Below, piece by piece: positions 8,021 through 18,419 of a stretch of DNA of 64,000 nt. Source of the stretch: Acidithiobacillus sp. HP-2. Lineage in GTDB: Bacteria > Pseudomonadota > Gammaproteobacteria > Acidithiobacillales > Acidithiobacillaceae. Location: the NCBI RefSeq assembly GCF_015100155.1, contig NZ_JACKZA010000007.1, positions 62,001 to 126,000 on the forward strand, in the 5' to 3' direction. The notes below the pieces were generated by a model that saw only the letters and a list, made by a program, of their open reading frames with translations, was not told the origin of the DNA and searched no databases. Within the stretch, counting starts at the first letter, position 1, and each line of letters opens with the position of its first letter. The position numbers and the translations under genes were made by a program.

Positions 8021-9573
8021 CCAGCATCCAGCAACGCGCCGCCCTGCAACGGCAAATATGGGCGATTGCCAATGATGTACGCGGCGCAGTCGATGGCTGG
8101 GACTTCAAGCAATACGTGCTAGGCACCCTGTTTTACCGCTTCATCAGCGAAAACTTCGCTATTTATATCGAAGCCGATGACGACAGCATCCACTACGCCG
8201 AGTTGCCGGACAACATCATCACCCCGGACATCAAAGACGATGCCATTAAAACCAAGGGCTATTTTATTTACCCCAGCCAGTTGTTTGCCAATGTGGCCAC
8301 CCGCGCCAACAGCAACGAAAGCCTGAATACGGATTTGGCCGATATTTTTGCCGCTATCGAAAATTCTGCCAGCGGTTATCCCTCCGAGCGCGACATCAAA
8401 GGTCTGTTTGCCGACTTCGACACCACCAGCAATCGTCTGGGCAACACCGTCAAAGATAAAAACACCCGCCTCGCTGCCGTGCTCAAAGGTGTTGCCGGTC
8501 TGGATTTTGGTGATGCGCATAGCGGTGACTTTGAAAGTAATCACATTGACTTGTTTGGCGATGCCTACGAATTTCTCATTTCCAACTACGCCGCCAATGC
8601 CGGTAAATCGGGCGGTGAGTTTTTTACACCACAACATGTTTCCAAACTCATCGCCCAACTGGCCATGCACAAGCAAACCCGCGTCAACAAGATTTACGAC
8701 CCCGCCTGCGGCTCCGGCTCCCTACTACTGCAAGCCAAAAAGCATTTTGACGCGCACATTATTGAAGACGGGTTTTACGGGCAGGAACTCAACCACACCA
8801 CCTACAACCTGGCGCGGATGAATATGTTCCTGCACAACATCAATTACGACAAATTCAACATCCAGTTGGGGGACACTCTCATAGCCCCCCATTTTGACGG
8901 CGACAAGCCTTTTGATGCCATCGTCTCCAATCCGCCCTATTCCGTAAAATGGATCGGCAGTGACGACCCCATCCTCATCAACGACGACCGCTTTGCCCCG
9001 GCGGGCGTACTGGCCCCCAAATCCAAAGCCGACTTTGCCTTTGTACTGCACGCCCTCAGTTACCTTTCAAGCCGTGGCCGCGCTGCCATCGTCTGTTTTC
9101 CTGGTATTTTTTACCGGGGCGGTGCCGAGCAGAAAATCCGTCAATATCTGGTGGATAACAATTTCGTCGAAACCGTCATCTCACTCGCGCCCAACCTGTT
9201 TTATGGCACCACCATCGCCGTGACCATTTTGGTGCTCTCCAAACACAAGACAGACACCACCACCCAGTTCATTGATGCCAGTGGCCTGTTCAAAAAAGAA
9301 ACCAACAACAACCTGCTGCTGGATACCCACATCGACGAGATCATGGCCGTGTTCGACAGCAAGGCGAATGTCGAGCACTTTGCCCGTTCCGTACCGTTTG
9401 AGCAGGTTGCCGCCAATGATTACAACCTCTCGGTGAGCAGCTATGTCGAAGCCCGCGACACCCGCGAGGTGGTGGATATTGCAGAGCTCAATAGCGATTT
9501 GAAAACCACCGTGGCAAGAATCGACCAGCTACGCAAAGAGATAGATGCCATTGTGGCCGAGATTGAGGCATGA
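8017..9573 (+). CDS. hsdM: Type I restriction-modification methyltransferase subunit HsdM
   Basis: A 518-residue N6-adenine methyltransferase subunit. The HsdM N-terminal helical domain ([33 protein letters not shown]) is followed by SAM motif I ([15 protein letters not shown], about residues 227-241) and catalytic motif IV NPPY ([12 protein letters not shown]). The C-terminal helices end in a coiled-coil-like segment that contacts HsdS. HsdM with HsdS forms the methylase; adding HsdR gives the restriction complex. Its ATG overlaps the nlpE-like stop, and its own stop overlaps the next ATG (ATGA). This places it first in a tightly coupled six-gene operon. Confidence 0.96.
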   Translation: MTSIQQRAALQRQIWAIANDVRGAVDGWDFKQYVLGTLFYRFISENFAIYIEADDDSIHYAELPDNIITPDIKDDAIKTKGYFIYPSQLFANVATRANSNESLNTDLADIFAAIENSASGYPSERDIKGLFADFDTTSNRLGNTVKDKNTRLAAVLKGVAGLDFGDAHSGDFESNHIDLFGDAYEFLISNYAANAGKSGGEFFTPQHVSKLIAQLAMHKQTRVNKIYDPACGSGSLLLQAKKHFDAHIIEDGFYGQELNHTTYNLARMNMFLHNINYDKFNIQLGDTLIAPHFDGDKPFDAIVSNPPYSVKWIGSDDPILINDDRFAPAGVLAPKSKADFAFVLHALSYLSSRGRAAIVCFPGIFYRGGAEQKIRQYLVDNNFVETVISLAPNLFYGTTIAVTILVLSKHKTDTTTQFIDASGLFKKETNNNLLLDTHIDEIMAVFDSKANVEHFARSVPFEQVAANDYNLSVSSYVEARDTREVVDIAELNSDLKTTVARIDQLRKEIDAIVAEIEA

Positions 9574-10610
9574 ACGATCACCCCATCGCACTCACACAAC
9601 CGCCCGCAGGCTATGCCGACTGGCTGGCCGAATTAAAAGCGCGCATTCACCGCGCCCAACAACGCGCCACGCTCGCCGTCAACCGCGAACTGGTTTTGCT
9701 GTACTGGCAAATTGGCCAAGACATCCTGACACGGCAGGCCGCACAAGGCTGGGGCGCGAAAGTGATCGAGCGGCTGGCGCATGATTTGCGCAACGCTTTT
9801 CCCGAGATGAAGGGCTTCTCCCGCGCCAACCTCATGTATATGCGTGCCTTTGCCGAGGCCTGGCCAGACGAGCAAATTGTCCAACAGGCTGTTGGACAAT
9901 TGCCTTGGGGACACAATCTGGTCTTGCTGACCCGACTGAAGCAACCGGAACAGCGTCTGGCCTATGCCCAGGCCGCCATCGAACAGGGTTGGTCGCGCAA
10001 TGTGCTGAATATCCACATTGAAACCCGACTTCTTGAACGTACCGGCAAAGCGGTTACCAACTTTGCCGAACGCCTGCCCCCGCCGGGTAGTGATTTAGCG
10101 CGGGAATCGCTCAAAGACCCCTATCTGTTCGATTTTCTCGATGTGGGCAAAGAAGCCGACGAACGCGAAATTGAATCGGCGCTAGTCGAGCACATTACCC
10201 ACTTTTTGCTGGAATTAGGCGCAGGCTTTGCCTTTGTGGGGCGGCAGGTGTTGCTGGATGTAGGCGGTGACGAATTCTTTATTGACCTGCTGTTTTATCA
10301 CCTCAAATTGCGCTGCTATGTCGTGATTGAACTCAAGACCGGTAAATTCAAGCCCGAGCATCTAGGGCAATTGGGTTTTTACATGACGGCGGTGGACAAG
10401 CAAATCAAGCATGAACTCGATAACGCCACCATCGGCCTGCTGCTGTGCAAAAGCAAAAACAAAGTGGTGGCTGAATATGCCTTGGGCGATAAAACCCAGC
10501 CCATGGGCATAGCTGAATATAAACTCGTGGAAGCCCTCCCCGAAAACCTTAAAACCAACCTGCCCAGCATTGAACAGATAGAGCGGGAATTGCAGGGAGA
10601 TGAGGCATGA
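9570..10610 (+). CDS. DUF1016 (YhcG-type) PD-(D/E)XK nuclease-domain protein
   Basis: A 346-residue YhcG/DUF1016 protein. The N-terminal domain runs through the family block [16 protein letters not shown], a Trp-rich helical segment and [15 protein letters not shown]. The C-terminal half is a PD-(D/E)XK nuclease-like fold with [25 protein letters not shown], where the Asp and the E-x-K are the likely metal-binding residues. Such genes often occur inside or beside type I restriction loci; their exact role is not settled. The start and stop both overlap the neighbouring hsdM and hsdS codons by ATGA. A 12-bp perfect hairpin (9875-9901) lies inside the coding sequence. Confidence 0.88.
   Translation: MNDHPIALTQPPAGYADWLAELKARIHRAQQRATLAVNRELVLLYWQIGQDILTRQAAQGWGAKVIERLAHDLRNAFPEMKGFSRANLMYMRAFAEAWPDEQIVQQAVGQLPWGHNLVLLTRLKQPEQRLAYAQAAIEQGWSRNVLNIHIETRLLERTGKAVTNFAERLPPPGSDLARESLKDPYLFDFLDVGKEADEREIESALVEHITHFLLELGAGFAFVGRQVLLDVGGDEFFIDLLFYHLKLRCYVVIELKTGKFKPEHLGQLGFYMTAVDKQIKHELDNATIGLLLCKSKNKVVAEYALGDKTQPMGIAEYKLVEALPENLKTNLPSIEQIERELQGDEA
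9875..9901. repeat. Perfect hairpin inside the DUF1016 gene
   Basis: Two 12-bp arms, AATTGTCCAACA and TGTTGGACAATT, are perfect reverse complements separated by the 3-base loop GGC. The hairpin falls in frame in the segment encoding IVQQAVGQL. It could form a stable mRNA stem within the operon. It lacks a following U-tract, so it is not a standard intrinsic terminator. Confidence 0.7.
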
Positions 10611-11860
10611 GCAGCGGGAATTTTTTGGACAAGCTGCTGGATGGCGAGGCGGTGGAGTGGAAGGCGCTTGGGGAAGTTACTTTGCCCACGACCAATATCA
10701 GATGGCGCGATGCGGACCGCGCCTATCGCTACATTGATCTCACATCTGTAAGCATTGAAACAAAAAAAATTGCCGATACCCCCGAGATCACTTTCAGCAA
10801 TGCACCAAGCCGCGCGCAAAAGCTCGTTGAAAAGAATGATGTAATTTTCGCAACAACCCGTCCGACCCAACAGCGCTATTGCTTAATTGATGATGAATAT
10901 GCAGGTGAAGTTGCAAGTACTGGTTATTGTGTTTTGCGCGCAAAAAGCGATGAGGTATTGCCAAAATGGATTCTGTACTGGATTGCTTCAACTGACTTCA
11001 AGACATATGTTGAGGAAAATCAAAGCGGTTCAGCATATCCCGCAATTTCAGACGCAAAGGTAAAAGAATTCAAAATCCCCATCCCCTGCCCAGAAAACCC
11101 CAAAAAATCGTTAGAAATCCAGGCCGAAATCGTGCGCATACTAGACACCTTCACCGAGCTGACCACCGAGCTGACCACCGAGCTTAATCTACGCAAAAAA
11201 CAATACAACCACTACCGCGACCAATTGTTGAGTTTTGAAAACGGCGAAGTGGAGTGGAAGACGTTGGGAGAAGTGGCCTTAGATTTTGGTAGAGGCAAAT
11301 CTAAACATCGTCCTAGAAATGATGAAAAATTGTATGGCGGTGATATACCTTTCATCCAGACCGGAGATATTAGAAATGCGGCGCATGTCATTACACAATA
11401 TAGCCAGACCTATAGCGAGCTTGGGCTAATACAAAGCAAATTGTGGCCTAAAGGGACATTGTGCGTAACTATTGCTGCTAATATTGCTGAAACATCCATT
11501 TTAGGATTTGATGCATGTTTTCCTGATAGCGTCATCGGTTTTATAGCTAATCCTGAAAAGACCAGTTCAGGTTATGTTGAATACCTACTGTCTTCATTAA
11601 AAACAAAGCTAGAAGAAAAAGGCCAGGGCAGTGCCCAAAGCAATATAAATCTAGGCACATTTGAAAATCTAAAATTACCTTTCCCCTCATTGGCCGAACA
11701 AGCCCGCATCGTCGCCATCCTCGACAAGTTCGACGCACTGACCACCTCCCTCACCGAAGGCCTACCCTGCGAAATCGAACTGCGCCAAAAGCAATACGAT
11801 TATTACCGCGATCTGCTGCTCCGCTTTCCCAAGCCAACTCAAGCAGGAGAATGCCCATGA
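10607..11860 (+). CDS. hsdS: Type I restriction-modification specificity subunit HsdS
   Basis: A 417-residue HsdS with two target-recognition domains separated by conserved helical spacers. TRD1 spans about residues 15-160. It is followed by the central conserved region EIQAEIVRILDTFTELTTELTTELNLRKKQYNHYRDQLL. TRD2 (about 220-360) is followed by the matching distal repeat EQARIVAILDKFDALTTSL...QKQYDYYRDLLL. HsdS sets the bipartite DNA target for both methylation and cleavage. The central spacer carries a tandem T-E-L-T repeat. TRD2 (about 11270-11690) is visibly more AT-rich than the flanking spacers, suggesting domain exchange. Start and stop overlap the neighbouring genes. Confidence 0.93.
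   Translation: MSSGNFLDKLLDGEAVEWKALGEVTLPTTNIRWRDADRAYRYIDLTSVSIETKKIADTPEITFSNAPSRAQKLVEKNDVIFATTRPTQQRYCLIDDEYAGEVASTGYCVLRAKSDEVLPKWILYWIASTDFKTYVEENQSGSAYPAISDAKVKEFKIPIPCPENPKKSLEIQAEIVRILDTFTELTTELTTELNLRKKQYNHYRDQLLSFENGEVEWKTLGEVALDFGRGKSKHRPRNDEKLYGGDIPFIQTGDIRNAAHVITQYSQTYSELGLIQSKLWPKGTLCVTIAANIAETSILGFDACFPDSVIGFIANPEKTSSGYVEYLLSSLKTKLEEKGQGSAQSNINLGTFENLKLPFPSLAEQARIVAILDKFDALTTSLTEGLPCEIELRQKQYDYYRDLLLRFPKPTQAGECP
11153..11188 (+). repeat. 12-bp tandem repeat in the HsdS central spacer (TELT units)
   Basis: ACCGAGCTGACC occurs perfectly at 11153-11164 and 11165-11176, then imperfectly (ACCGAGCTTAAT) at 11177-11188. It encodes TELT, TELT, TELN. In the EcoR124 family, two versus three copies of a 4-residue TAEL repeat at the same place in HsdS change the spacer between the two half-sites by one base pair. 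Copy-number change here would keep the frame and could retune target spacing. Confidence 0.85.
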
Positions 11861-12864
11861 ATCATGAAAACACGCAGATTCAAATCTATCAGTCCGACGA
11901 TGGTCAGCTTGAGCTGAAGGTGGCCTTTGACCAAGACACCGTTTGGTTGTCGCAATCACAAATGGCTGATTTGTTCGGCACCAAGCGACCAGCCATTACC
12001 AAACATTTGAGCAATATTTATAAATCGGGTGAGTTGTCCGAAGATAGCACCTGTTCCATTTTGGAACATATGGCTGACCATGGCCAAAGCTACAAAACCA
12101 AACAGTACAATCTTGATGCCATTATTTCGGTGGGATATCGCGTTAACTCCAGTCGCGCCACTCAATTTCGTATCTGGGCCACTCGCACCCTCAAACAACA
12201 TTTGGTGCAGGGGTACACCCTTAATCAACGCCGCTTGCAAGAGCGCGGCATCGAATTTGAGCAAGCGATGGCGCTTTTATCCCAGACCCTCAGCAACCAG
12301 CAGTTGGTGAACGCTGAAGGCGCAGCGGTGCTTTCGGTGATCAGCGACTATGCCCGGAGCTGGAGTCTGTTGCAGGGCTATGATGAACAAAGTCTGGGGG
12401 AGCTGAACAGTAAACAGTCGGCCATGCTGGCGCTGAATCTGGACGAGGCGCTAAACGCCATCCATGAATTAAAACAAGCACTGATCACCAAGGGTGAAGC
12501 CACGGAATTATTTGGTCAGTTGCGCGGCAATGGCCTCGAATCGGCGATTGCCACCATCGAGCAGGGTTATGGTGACGAACTTTTTTATCCGAATGTCGCA
12601 AGTCGCGCCGCGCACCTGCTGTATTTTGTGATTAAAAATCACCCGTTGGCTGATGGTAATAAGCGCAGCGGTTCATTTTTGTTTTTATGGTACTTGCGCC
12701 GCAATCAGCATTTATTGGCCAGGCCCGTGGAGCGATTGATTAACGACAACACGCTGGTCGCCCTGGCCTTGCTGGTCGCGGAAAGCGAGCCAGCGCATAA
12801 ATCGCTGATGATTCGCCTGATCGAGCATTTTATTTTGCTGAAAGAGGACGGCAATGCCTTATAA
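11857..12864 (+). CDS. RhuM-type DNA-binding domain fused to Fic/Doc domain
   Basis: A 335-residue two-domain protein. Residues 1 to about 130 match RhuM ('virulence protein' family): TVWLSQSQMADLFGTKRPAITKHLSNIYKSGEL, then YNLDAIISVGYRVNSSRATQFRIWATRTLKQHL. The C-terminal part contains a Fic/Doc active-site motif, HPLADGNKRSG, with the catalytic His at residue 262. Fic proteins transfer AMP or other phosphate groups to target proteins. I chose the ATG at 11857, which overlaps the hsdS stop (ATGA) and follows an AGGAG site, over the ATG at 11851. The gene is common beside type I restriction genes; its role there is unresolved. Confidence 0.87.
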   Translation: MNHENTQIQIYQSDDGQLELKVAFDQDTVWLSQSQMADLFGTKRPAITKHLSNIYKSGELSEDSTCSILEHMADHGQSYKTKQYNLDAIISVGYRVNSSRATQFRIWATRTLKQHLVQGYTLNQRRLQERGIEFEQAMALLSQTLSNQQLVNAEGAAVLSVISDYARSWSLLQGYDEQSLGELNSKQSAMLALNLDEALNAIHELKQALITKGEATELFGQLRGNGLESAIATIEQGYGDELFYPNVASRAAHLLYFVIKNHPLADGNKRSGSFLFLWYLRRNQHLLARPVERLINDNTLVALALLVAESEPAHKSLMIRLIEHFILLKEDGNAL

Positions 12865-13399
12865 ACCGCCCTTTACCATTACCAGCGAAATCCTGAATCT
12901 GGTAGCAGAGATCAGCCAGCAGGTAGGGCGGCTGGACGCCAGCGCGTTAAATGCCAATGGTCGTATGGGGCGCTTGTGGCAAACCTTAATTTTGTCTCGG
13001 TGGCACCCGCTGTTTTTGTTGTTACCCTTGGAAAGCGTGATTAAAGATCATCAACAGACGTATTACCAGGCACTTGAACAGGGTGACGAGCAAGCCGATA
13101 GTACGCCGTTTATTCGCTTCATGTTGTTGATAATTGCCCGGACGCTAACCCAAAACGCCTCTATAAGTGCCCCTGCAAACGCCCCTGTAAATCCGGAGCG
13201 TGATGTACGTGGACTCAAAACCCCCGAAGCGATTCTGGTGTTACTGGAGTATAACCTGCAGCGGACACGCCAGCAGCTCGCCGAACTGATGGGCAAAGAC
13301 CTACGCACCATTGGCCGGGCTTTAGCCAAATTGCAGCAGGCGGGAAAAATTAAACGCGTCGGTTACGATAAAACCGGCCATTGGGAGGTACAGCCGTGA
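12854..13399 (+). pseudogene. Fic-family protein with internal in-frame deletion of the catalytic core
   Basis: A 181-residue remnant of a Fic family protein that is normally about 330-380 residues. The N-terminus YKPPFTITSEILNLVAEISQQVGRLDAS is the standard family start. It jumps directly to NGRMGRLWQTLILSRWHPLF, which normally follows the HPFxDGNGR active site. The intervening stretch, including the catalytic His and nucleotide-binding flap (roughly 150 or more residues), is missing; the junction lies near 12945-12955. The C-terminal winged-helix-like domain (TPEAILVLLEYN...RTIGRALAKLQQAGKI) is intact and the frame is open. It could survive as a DNA-binding protein without AMP-transfer activity. 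It overlaps the RhuM/Fic gene by 11 bases and the hsdR start by GTGA. Confidence 0.8.
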
Positions 13400-16300
13400 C
13401 AGACTACAAAACTATTGCCGAATCCAACAACTTCATTGTTCTGGATCAATACAACCGGGACTGGAAGGTGGCCGATAGCTACCAGAGCGAAGGGGACCTG
13501 GAACGCGAACTGATTCAGGATTTGACGAATCAGGGCTATGAATACCTGCCCGGCCTGAATCATCCCGAGGCAATGCTCGCCAACCTGCGTGTGCAGTTGC
13601 AGGCACTGAATAACCTGGAGTTTCTGGAAGGTGAATGGTTGCGTTTTGTGGAAATCTGGCTGGATAAACCCAGCGACAGCATCGTGGACAAAACCCGCAA
13701 AATTCACGATGACTATATTCACGATTTTGTGTTTGATGATGGCCATATTCAGAATATTTACCTGTTGGATAAAAAGAATATCGCCCGCAACAAGGTGCAG
13801 GTCATCAATCAGTTTGAGCAATCCGGCAGCCACGCTAACCGCTACGATGTGACCATTCTGGTCAACGGCCTGCCGTTGGTACAGGTAGAGCTGAAAAAGC
13901 GCGGAGTGGCCATCCGCGAGGCCTTTAATCAGGTGCATCGCTACAGCAAGGAGAGTTTCAACAGTGAACATTCCCTGTTCAAGTATCTGCAACTCTTTGT
14001 GATTTCCAATGGTACGGACACCCGCTACTTTGCCAACACCACCCAGCGCAATAAAAACAGCTTCGATTTCACCATGAACTGGGCCAAGGCGGATAACAGT
14101 CTGATCAAAGATCTGAAGGACTTTACGGCTACCTTCTTTCAGAAAAACACCCTGCTGCATGTGCTCCTGTATTATTCGGTATTTGATGTAAACAATACCC
14201 TGCTGGTGATGCGCCCTTACCAGATTGCCGCCACCGAACGCATCATGTGGAAAATCAACAGCGCGTATCAGGCGAAAAACTGGCGCAGCACGGAAAGTGG
14301 CGGTTATGTCTGGCATACCACCGGTTCCGGCAAAACCCTGACCAGTTTCAAGGCGGCGCGTCTGGCCACCGGGCTGGATTTTATCGACAAGGTATTTTTT
14401 GTGGTGGACCGCAAGGATCTGGATTATCAGACCATGAAGGAATATCAGCGTTTTTCGCCCGATAGCGTCAATGGCTCGGATAGCACCGCCGGACTCAAAC
14501 GCAATCTGGATAAAAATGATAACAAAATCATCGTCACCACCATCCAGAAGCTCAACCGGCTGATCAAAAGCGAAAATGACCTGCCGGTGTATAACCAGCA
14601 GGTGGTGTTTATTTTTGATGAATGCCATCGCAGCCAGTTTGGCGAAGCCCAGAAAAACCTGAAAAAACGCTTCAGAAAGTTCTATCAGTTCGGTTTTACC
14701 GGCACCCCCATTTTTCCGCAAAACGCCCTGGGAGCCGATACCACGGCCAGCGTATTTGGCCGCGAACTGCATGCCTATGTGATTACCGATGCTATCCGCG
14801 ACGAAAAAGTGCTGAAGTTCAAGGTGGACTACAACGATGTCCGTCCTCAGTTCAAGGCGCTGGAAGCCGAGCAGGATGCGAAAAAACTCAGTGCCGCCGA
14901 AAATCGCCAGGCCTTGTTGCATCCCGACCGTATCCGCGAAATTACCCAGTACATTTTGAATAACTTCCGGCAAAAAACCCATCGTTTGCAGGCCGGTGGT
15001 AAAGGCTTTAATGCCATGCTGGCCGTCAGCAGCGTAGAAGCCGCCAAGTGGTATTATGAGTCCTTCAAAACCGTGCAAAAAGACCGCGAAAAGCCCTTGA
15101 AGGTCGCCACCATTTTCTCCTTTGCAGCCAACGAAGAACAAGATGCCGTGGGCGATATTATTGATGAAAGCTTTGATGTTTCGGCCATGAACAGCAGTGC
15201 CAAGGAGTTTTTGGCGGCAGCAATTGCCGACTATAACGCACTGTTCAAAACCAGCTTCAGATTGGATAGCGACGGTTTTCAGAACTACTACCGCGATTTG
15301 GCCAAGCAAATGAAGGCCGGGGAAGTTGATCTGCTGATTGTGGTGGGCATGTTTCTGACCGGTTTTGATGCGCCGACGCTCAACACCTTGTTTGTCGACA
15401 AAAACCTGCGTTATCACGGCTTGATTCAGGCTTACTCACGCACCAACCGCATTTATGATGCGACCAAAACCTTTGGCAATATCATCACGTTCCGCAATCT
15501 CGAACAGGCGACTATCGACGCCATCACCCTGTTTGGGGACAAAAACACCAAAAATGTCGTGCTCGAAAAAAGCTTCAGGGAGTACATGGAAGGCTTTACC
15601 GATGTGGTCACTGGCGAAGCGCGGCGCGGCTTTGTGGATGTGGTGAAAGAACTGGAGCAGCGTTTTCCTGATCCTGCTGCCATTGAAAAAGAATCGGATA
15701 AAAAAGCCTTTGTGAAGTTGTTTGGCGAATTTTTGCGCGTGGAAAATGTGCTGCAAAACTTTGATGAATTCGCCAGCCTGAAAGCTTTGCAAAATGTCGA
15801 TATGGATGACCCCGCAGCCTTAGAAGCCTTCAAGGCCAAGTATTATGTGACGGATGAGGAGTTGCCTGCGTTGCAGGCTGTTCAAATCCCATCCGAACGC
15901 AAAACCCAGGACTACCGTTCTACCTACAATGATGTGCGCGATTGGTTGCGGCGGGAAAAATCCGCTTCGGAAAAAGCAGAGTCCAGCATCGATTGGGATG
16001 ACGTGGTGTTTGAGGTAGATTTGCTCAAATCTCAGGAAATCAATCTGGATTACATTCTCGAGCTGATTTTTGAGAACAACAAAAAAATCAAAGACAAGGT
16101 GGCCCTGGTGGAAGATGTGCGCCGGGTGATCCGTGCCAGCCTCGGGAATCGTGCCAAAGAAACGCTCCTGGTGGATTTCATCAATCAAACCGATCTGGAT
16201 CAGCTTGGTGACAAAACCAGCCTGATTGAGGCCTTTTTTACCTTTGCCCAGGGCGAACAGCGGCGCGAAGCCGATGCGCTTATCGCTGACGAAAACCTGA

Positions 16301-16494
16301 ATGTCGAAGCCGCGCGCCGCTATATCAGCGTTTCCCTGAAACGGGAGTTTGCCAGCGATAATGGCACCGAGCTCAATGCCCTGCTCCCCAAAATGAGCCC
16401 ACTGAATCCTCAGTACCTGAGTAAAAAGCAGAGTGTGTTCCAGAAAATCGCAGCCTTTGTCGAGAAGTTCAAAGGCGTGGGCGGACAGGTTTAA
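13396..16494 (+). CDS. hsdR: Type I restriction endonuclease subunit HsdR
   Basis: A 1032-residue motor/nuclease subunit. The N-terminal nuclease has [11 protein letters not shown], with the E165-x-K167 of the PD-(D/E)XK fold. The superfamily 2 translocase follows: Walker [11 protein letters not shown], the DEAD-type box [11 protein letters not shown], motif III FTGTPIF, and motifs V/VI in [19 protein letters not shown] and QAYSRTNR. The C-terminal helical region binds the methylase core. I chose the GTG at 13396, which has a GGGAGGT ribosome-binding site and overlaps the preceding stop (GTGA). The open frame extends slightly upstream to 13381. No frameshift is seen, so the restriction system looks complete. 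Confidence 0.95.
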   Translation: MTDYKTIAESNNFIVLDQYNRDWKVADSYQSEGDLERELIQDLTNQGYEYLPGLNHPEAMLANLRVQLQALNNLEFLEGEWLRFVEIWLDKPSDSIVDKTRKIHDDYIHDFVFDDGHIQNIYLLDKKNIARNKVQVINQFEQSGSHANRYDVTILVNGLPLVQVELKKRGVAIREAFNQVHRYSKESFNSEHSLFKYLQLFVISNGTDTRYFANTTQRNKNSFDFTMNWAKADNSLIKDLKDFTATFFQKNTLLHVLLYYSVFDVNNTLLVMRPYQIAATERIMWKINSAYQAKNWRSTESGGYVWHTTGSGKTLTSFKAARLATGLDFIDKVFFVVDRKDLDYQTMKEYQRFSPDSVNGSDSTAGLKRNLDKNDNKIIVTTIQKLNRLIKSENDLPVYNQQVVFIFDECHRSQFGEAQKNLKKRFRKFYQFGFTGTPIFPQNALGADTTASVFGRELHAYVITDAIRDEKVLKFKVDYNDVRPQFKALEAEQDAKKLSAAENRQALLHPDRIREITQYILNNFRQKTHRLQAGGKGFNAMLAVSSVEAAKWYYESFKTVQKDREKPLKVATIFSFAANEEQDAVGDIIDESFDVSAMNSSAKEFLAAAIADYNALFKTSFRLDSDGFQNYYRDLAKQMKAGEVDLLIVVGMFLTGFDAPTLNTLFVDKNLRYHGLIQAYSRTNRIYDATKTFGNIITFRNLEQATIDAITLFGDKNTKNVVLEKSFREYMEGFTDVVTGEARRGFVDVVKELEQRFPDPAAIEKESDKKAFVKLFGEFLRVENVLQNFDEFASLKALQNVDMDDPAALEAFKAKYYVTDEELPALQAVQIPSERKTQDYRSTYNDVRDWLRREKSASEKAESSIDWDDVVFEVDLLKSQEINLDYILELIFENNKKIKDKVALVEDVRRVIRASLGNRAKETLLVDFINQTDLDQLGDKTSLIEAFFTFAQGEQRREADALIADENLNVEAARRYISVSLKREFASDNGTELNALLPKMSPLNPQYLSKKQSVFQKIAAFVEKFKGVGGQV

Positions 16495-16544
16495 CACTTT
16501 TTTGGATATTGCAAAAACCACCCCCGGGCGCGGATAATCAGCGG

Positions 16545-18419
16545 ATGCAAAACGAATTTGATGTCATTGTTGTCGGTGGAGGTCATGCTGGCACCGAGGC
16601 TGCCGCTGCCGCAGCCCGTTTGGGTGTGCGCACCCTGCTCCTGACCCAGAATCTCGATACCATTGGGCAGATGTCCTGTAATCCGGCCATTGGCGGTATT
16701 GGCAAAGGGCATCTGGTCAAGGAAATCGACGCTTTGGGGGGCATCATGGCCCTGGCCATTGATCAGGCGGGCATCCAGTTTCGGACCCTGAACGCCAGCA
16801 AAGGGCCGGCGGTGCGGGCGACCCGCGCTCAAGCCGACCGGAGTTTGTATAAACGCGCAGTGCGTCGTCTTCTCGAAAACCTTCCCAATTTGCAATTGTT
16901 TCAGGGCATGGCCGGCGATTTGTTAATGGAAAATGATCGGCTGGCGGGTGTGCGCACGGAAACCGGCCTGGAGCTGCGTGCGGGTCAGGTGATTTTGACC
17001 ACCGGGACTTTTCTCGGCGGGCGCGTGCACATGGGAGACCAGAATTATGCGGCCGGACGGGCAGGCGATCCGCCATCCAATGCCCTGTCCCTGCGCCTGC
17101 GGGAAATGGGTTTTCCGGTTGCCCGTCTGAAAACCGGCACGCCGCCCCGCATTGATGGACGCAGCATCGACTATAGCGTGCTCGAAGCCCAGCCCGGTGA
17201 TGATCCACTCCCCGCCTTTTCGTTCATGACCCGGCAGGTGGATATCCCCCAGCGCGCTTGCCATATCACCCACACCAATGCGCGCACCCATGAAATCATT
17301 GCCGCCAACTTGCACCAGTCGGCCATGTATGGCGGGTATATTCAGTCCGTAGGGCCGCGCTATTGTCCTTCCATTGAGGACAAGGTGGTGCGCTTTGCCG
17401 AAAAAACCTCGCACCAGATATTTCTCGAACCTGAAGGACTGGATACCCACGAAGTCTATCCCAACGGCATTTCCACCAGTCTGCCTTTTCCCGTGCAGGT
17501 GGATTTGGTGCGGAGCATGCGCGGTCTGGAACATGCCGTTTTGCTGCGTCCCGGTTACGCCATTGAATACGATTTTCTCGATCCGCGTGATTTGCACGCC
17601 AGTCTGGAAAGCCAGCGCCTGCCCGGACTTTTTTGTGCCGGCCAGATCAACGGCACCACCGGCTATGAAGAAGCCGCCGCACAGGGCCTGCTGGCGGGTC
17701 TCAATGCGGCACGGCGGGCGCGGTCACAGTCTGCCTGGGTGCCGGGGCGTCATGAGGCGTATCTGGGCGTAATGGTGGACGATCTGGTCACCCGGGGGCT
17801 GGATGAACCCTATCGGATGTTTACCAGCCGGGCCGAATATCGCCTGCAATTGCGTGAAGATAATGCCGATATGCGCCTGACTCCGCAGGGTCGCGAACTG
17901 GGCTTGGTGGATGATGCGCGCTGGGCGGCCTTCAGCTGCAAACAGGATGATCTGGAAGCCGAGCGCGCGCGTTTCCAGAGTGTGCGCATTCGCCCCGAAG
18001 ACGCAGCAGCGCAGCGGGTTGCCGCGCATGTGGGCCAGGCCCTGAACCGGGACGTGACCGCGCTGGAGTTGTTGCGTCGTCCGGATTGGGATTACGCCAG
18101 CCTGACGACGGCTCTGGACATCCCGGTTTGTAAGGACCCACGCGTCAGCGAACAGTTGGAAATTGAGTGCAAATATTCGGGTTACATTGCCAGACAGCAG
18201 GATGAAATTGAGCGCGCCGTCCGCTGGGAGGGCATGGCCATTCCTGAGGACATGGATTATGCCTCGGTGCGCGGGTTGTCCACGGAAGTCAGGCAACGCC
18301 TGAGTCGCCAGCGTCCGCAAACCATTGGTCTGGCCAGCCGCATTCCGGGCGTCACTCCGGCAGCCGTGTCGCTGTTGTTGATTCACGTGAAACGCCGCAG
18401 CTTGCCGCAGGCAGGCTGA
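16545..18419 (+). CDS. mnmG: tRNA uridine-5-carboxymethylaminomethyl modification enzyme MnmG (GidA)
   Basis: A 624-residue FAD enzyme (629 in E. coli). With MnmE it installs the cmnm5 group at wobble U34 of several tRNAs. The dinucleotide-binding motif [21 protein letters not shown] is at the N-terminus. The family blocks [22 protein letters not shown] and [18 protein letters not shown] follow, then [29 protein letters not shown] and, further on, FTSRAEYRL. The ATG at 16545 matches the family start; an in-frame ATG at 16509 would add residues with no similarity. It lies 50 bases after hsdR, so its original upstream neighbour was probably displaced by the restriction island. The 3' end carries a parS-like palindrome. 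Confidence 0.97.
   Translation: MQNEFDVIVVGGGHAGTEAAAAAARLGVRTLLLTQNLDTIGQMSCNPAIGGIGKGHLVKEIDALGGIMALAIDQAGIQFRTLNASKGPAVRATRAQADRSLYKRAVRRLLENLPNLQLFQGMAGDLLMENDRLAGVRTETGLELRAGQVILTTGTFLGGRVHMGDQNYAAGRAGDPPSNALSLRLREMGFPVARLKTGTPPRIDGRSIDYSVLEAQPGDDPLPAFSFMTRQVDIPQRACHITHTNARTHEIIAANLHQSAMYGGYIQSVGPRYCPSIEDKVVRFAEKTSHQIFLEPEGLDTHEVYPNGISTSLPFPVQVDLVRSMRGLEHAVLLRPGYAIEYDFLDPRDLHASLESQRLPGLFCAGQINGTTGYEEAAAQGLLAGLNAARRARSQSAWVPGRHEAYLGVMVDDLVTRGLDEPYRMFTSRAEYRLQLREDNADMRLTPQGRELGLVDDARWAAFSCKQDDLEAERARFQSVRIRPEDAAAQRVAAHVGQALNRDVTALELLRRPDWDYASLTTALDIPVCKDPRVSEQLEIECKYSGYIARQQDEIERAVRWEGMAIPEDMDYASVRGLSTEVRQRLSRQRPQTIGLASRIPGVTPAAVSLLLIHVKRRSLPQAG
18379..18394. promoter_or_regulatory. Candidate parS centromere site inside mnmG
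   Basis: TGATTCACGTGAAACG matches the bacterial parS consensus TGTTTCACGTGAAACA at 14 of 16 positions, with the core TTCACGTGAA perfectly palindromic. It lies about 0.75 kb upstream of parA. ParB binds parS to nucleate the segregation complex, and parS sites commonly sit close to parAB near the origin. I saw no better match elsewhere in the window. Confidence 0.75.

Noticed and set aside
13363-15417. Long open frame (684 codons) on the minus strand opposite hsdR
   Set aside because: It is the mirror of a real gene with strong motifs. Its translation has no recognisable domain, and such shadows are expected opposite codon-biased genes.
16495-16544. Possible origin of replication before mnmG
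   Set aside because: The 50-base gap has no DnaA-box-like TTATCCACA cluster. The gene order only suggests that the origin is nearby.
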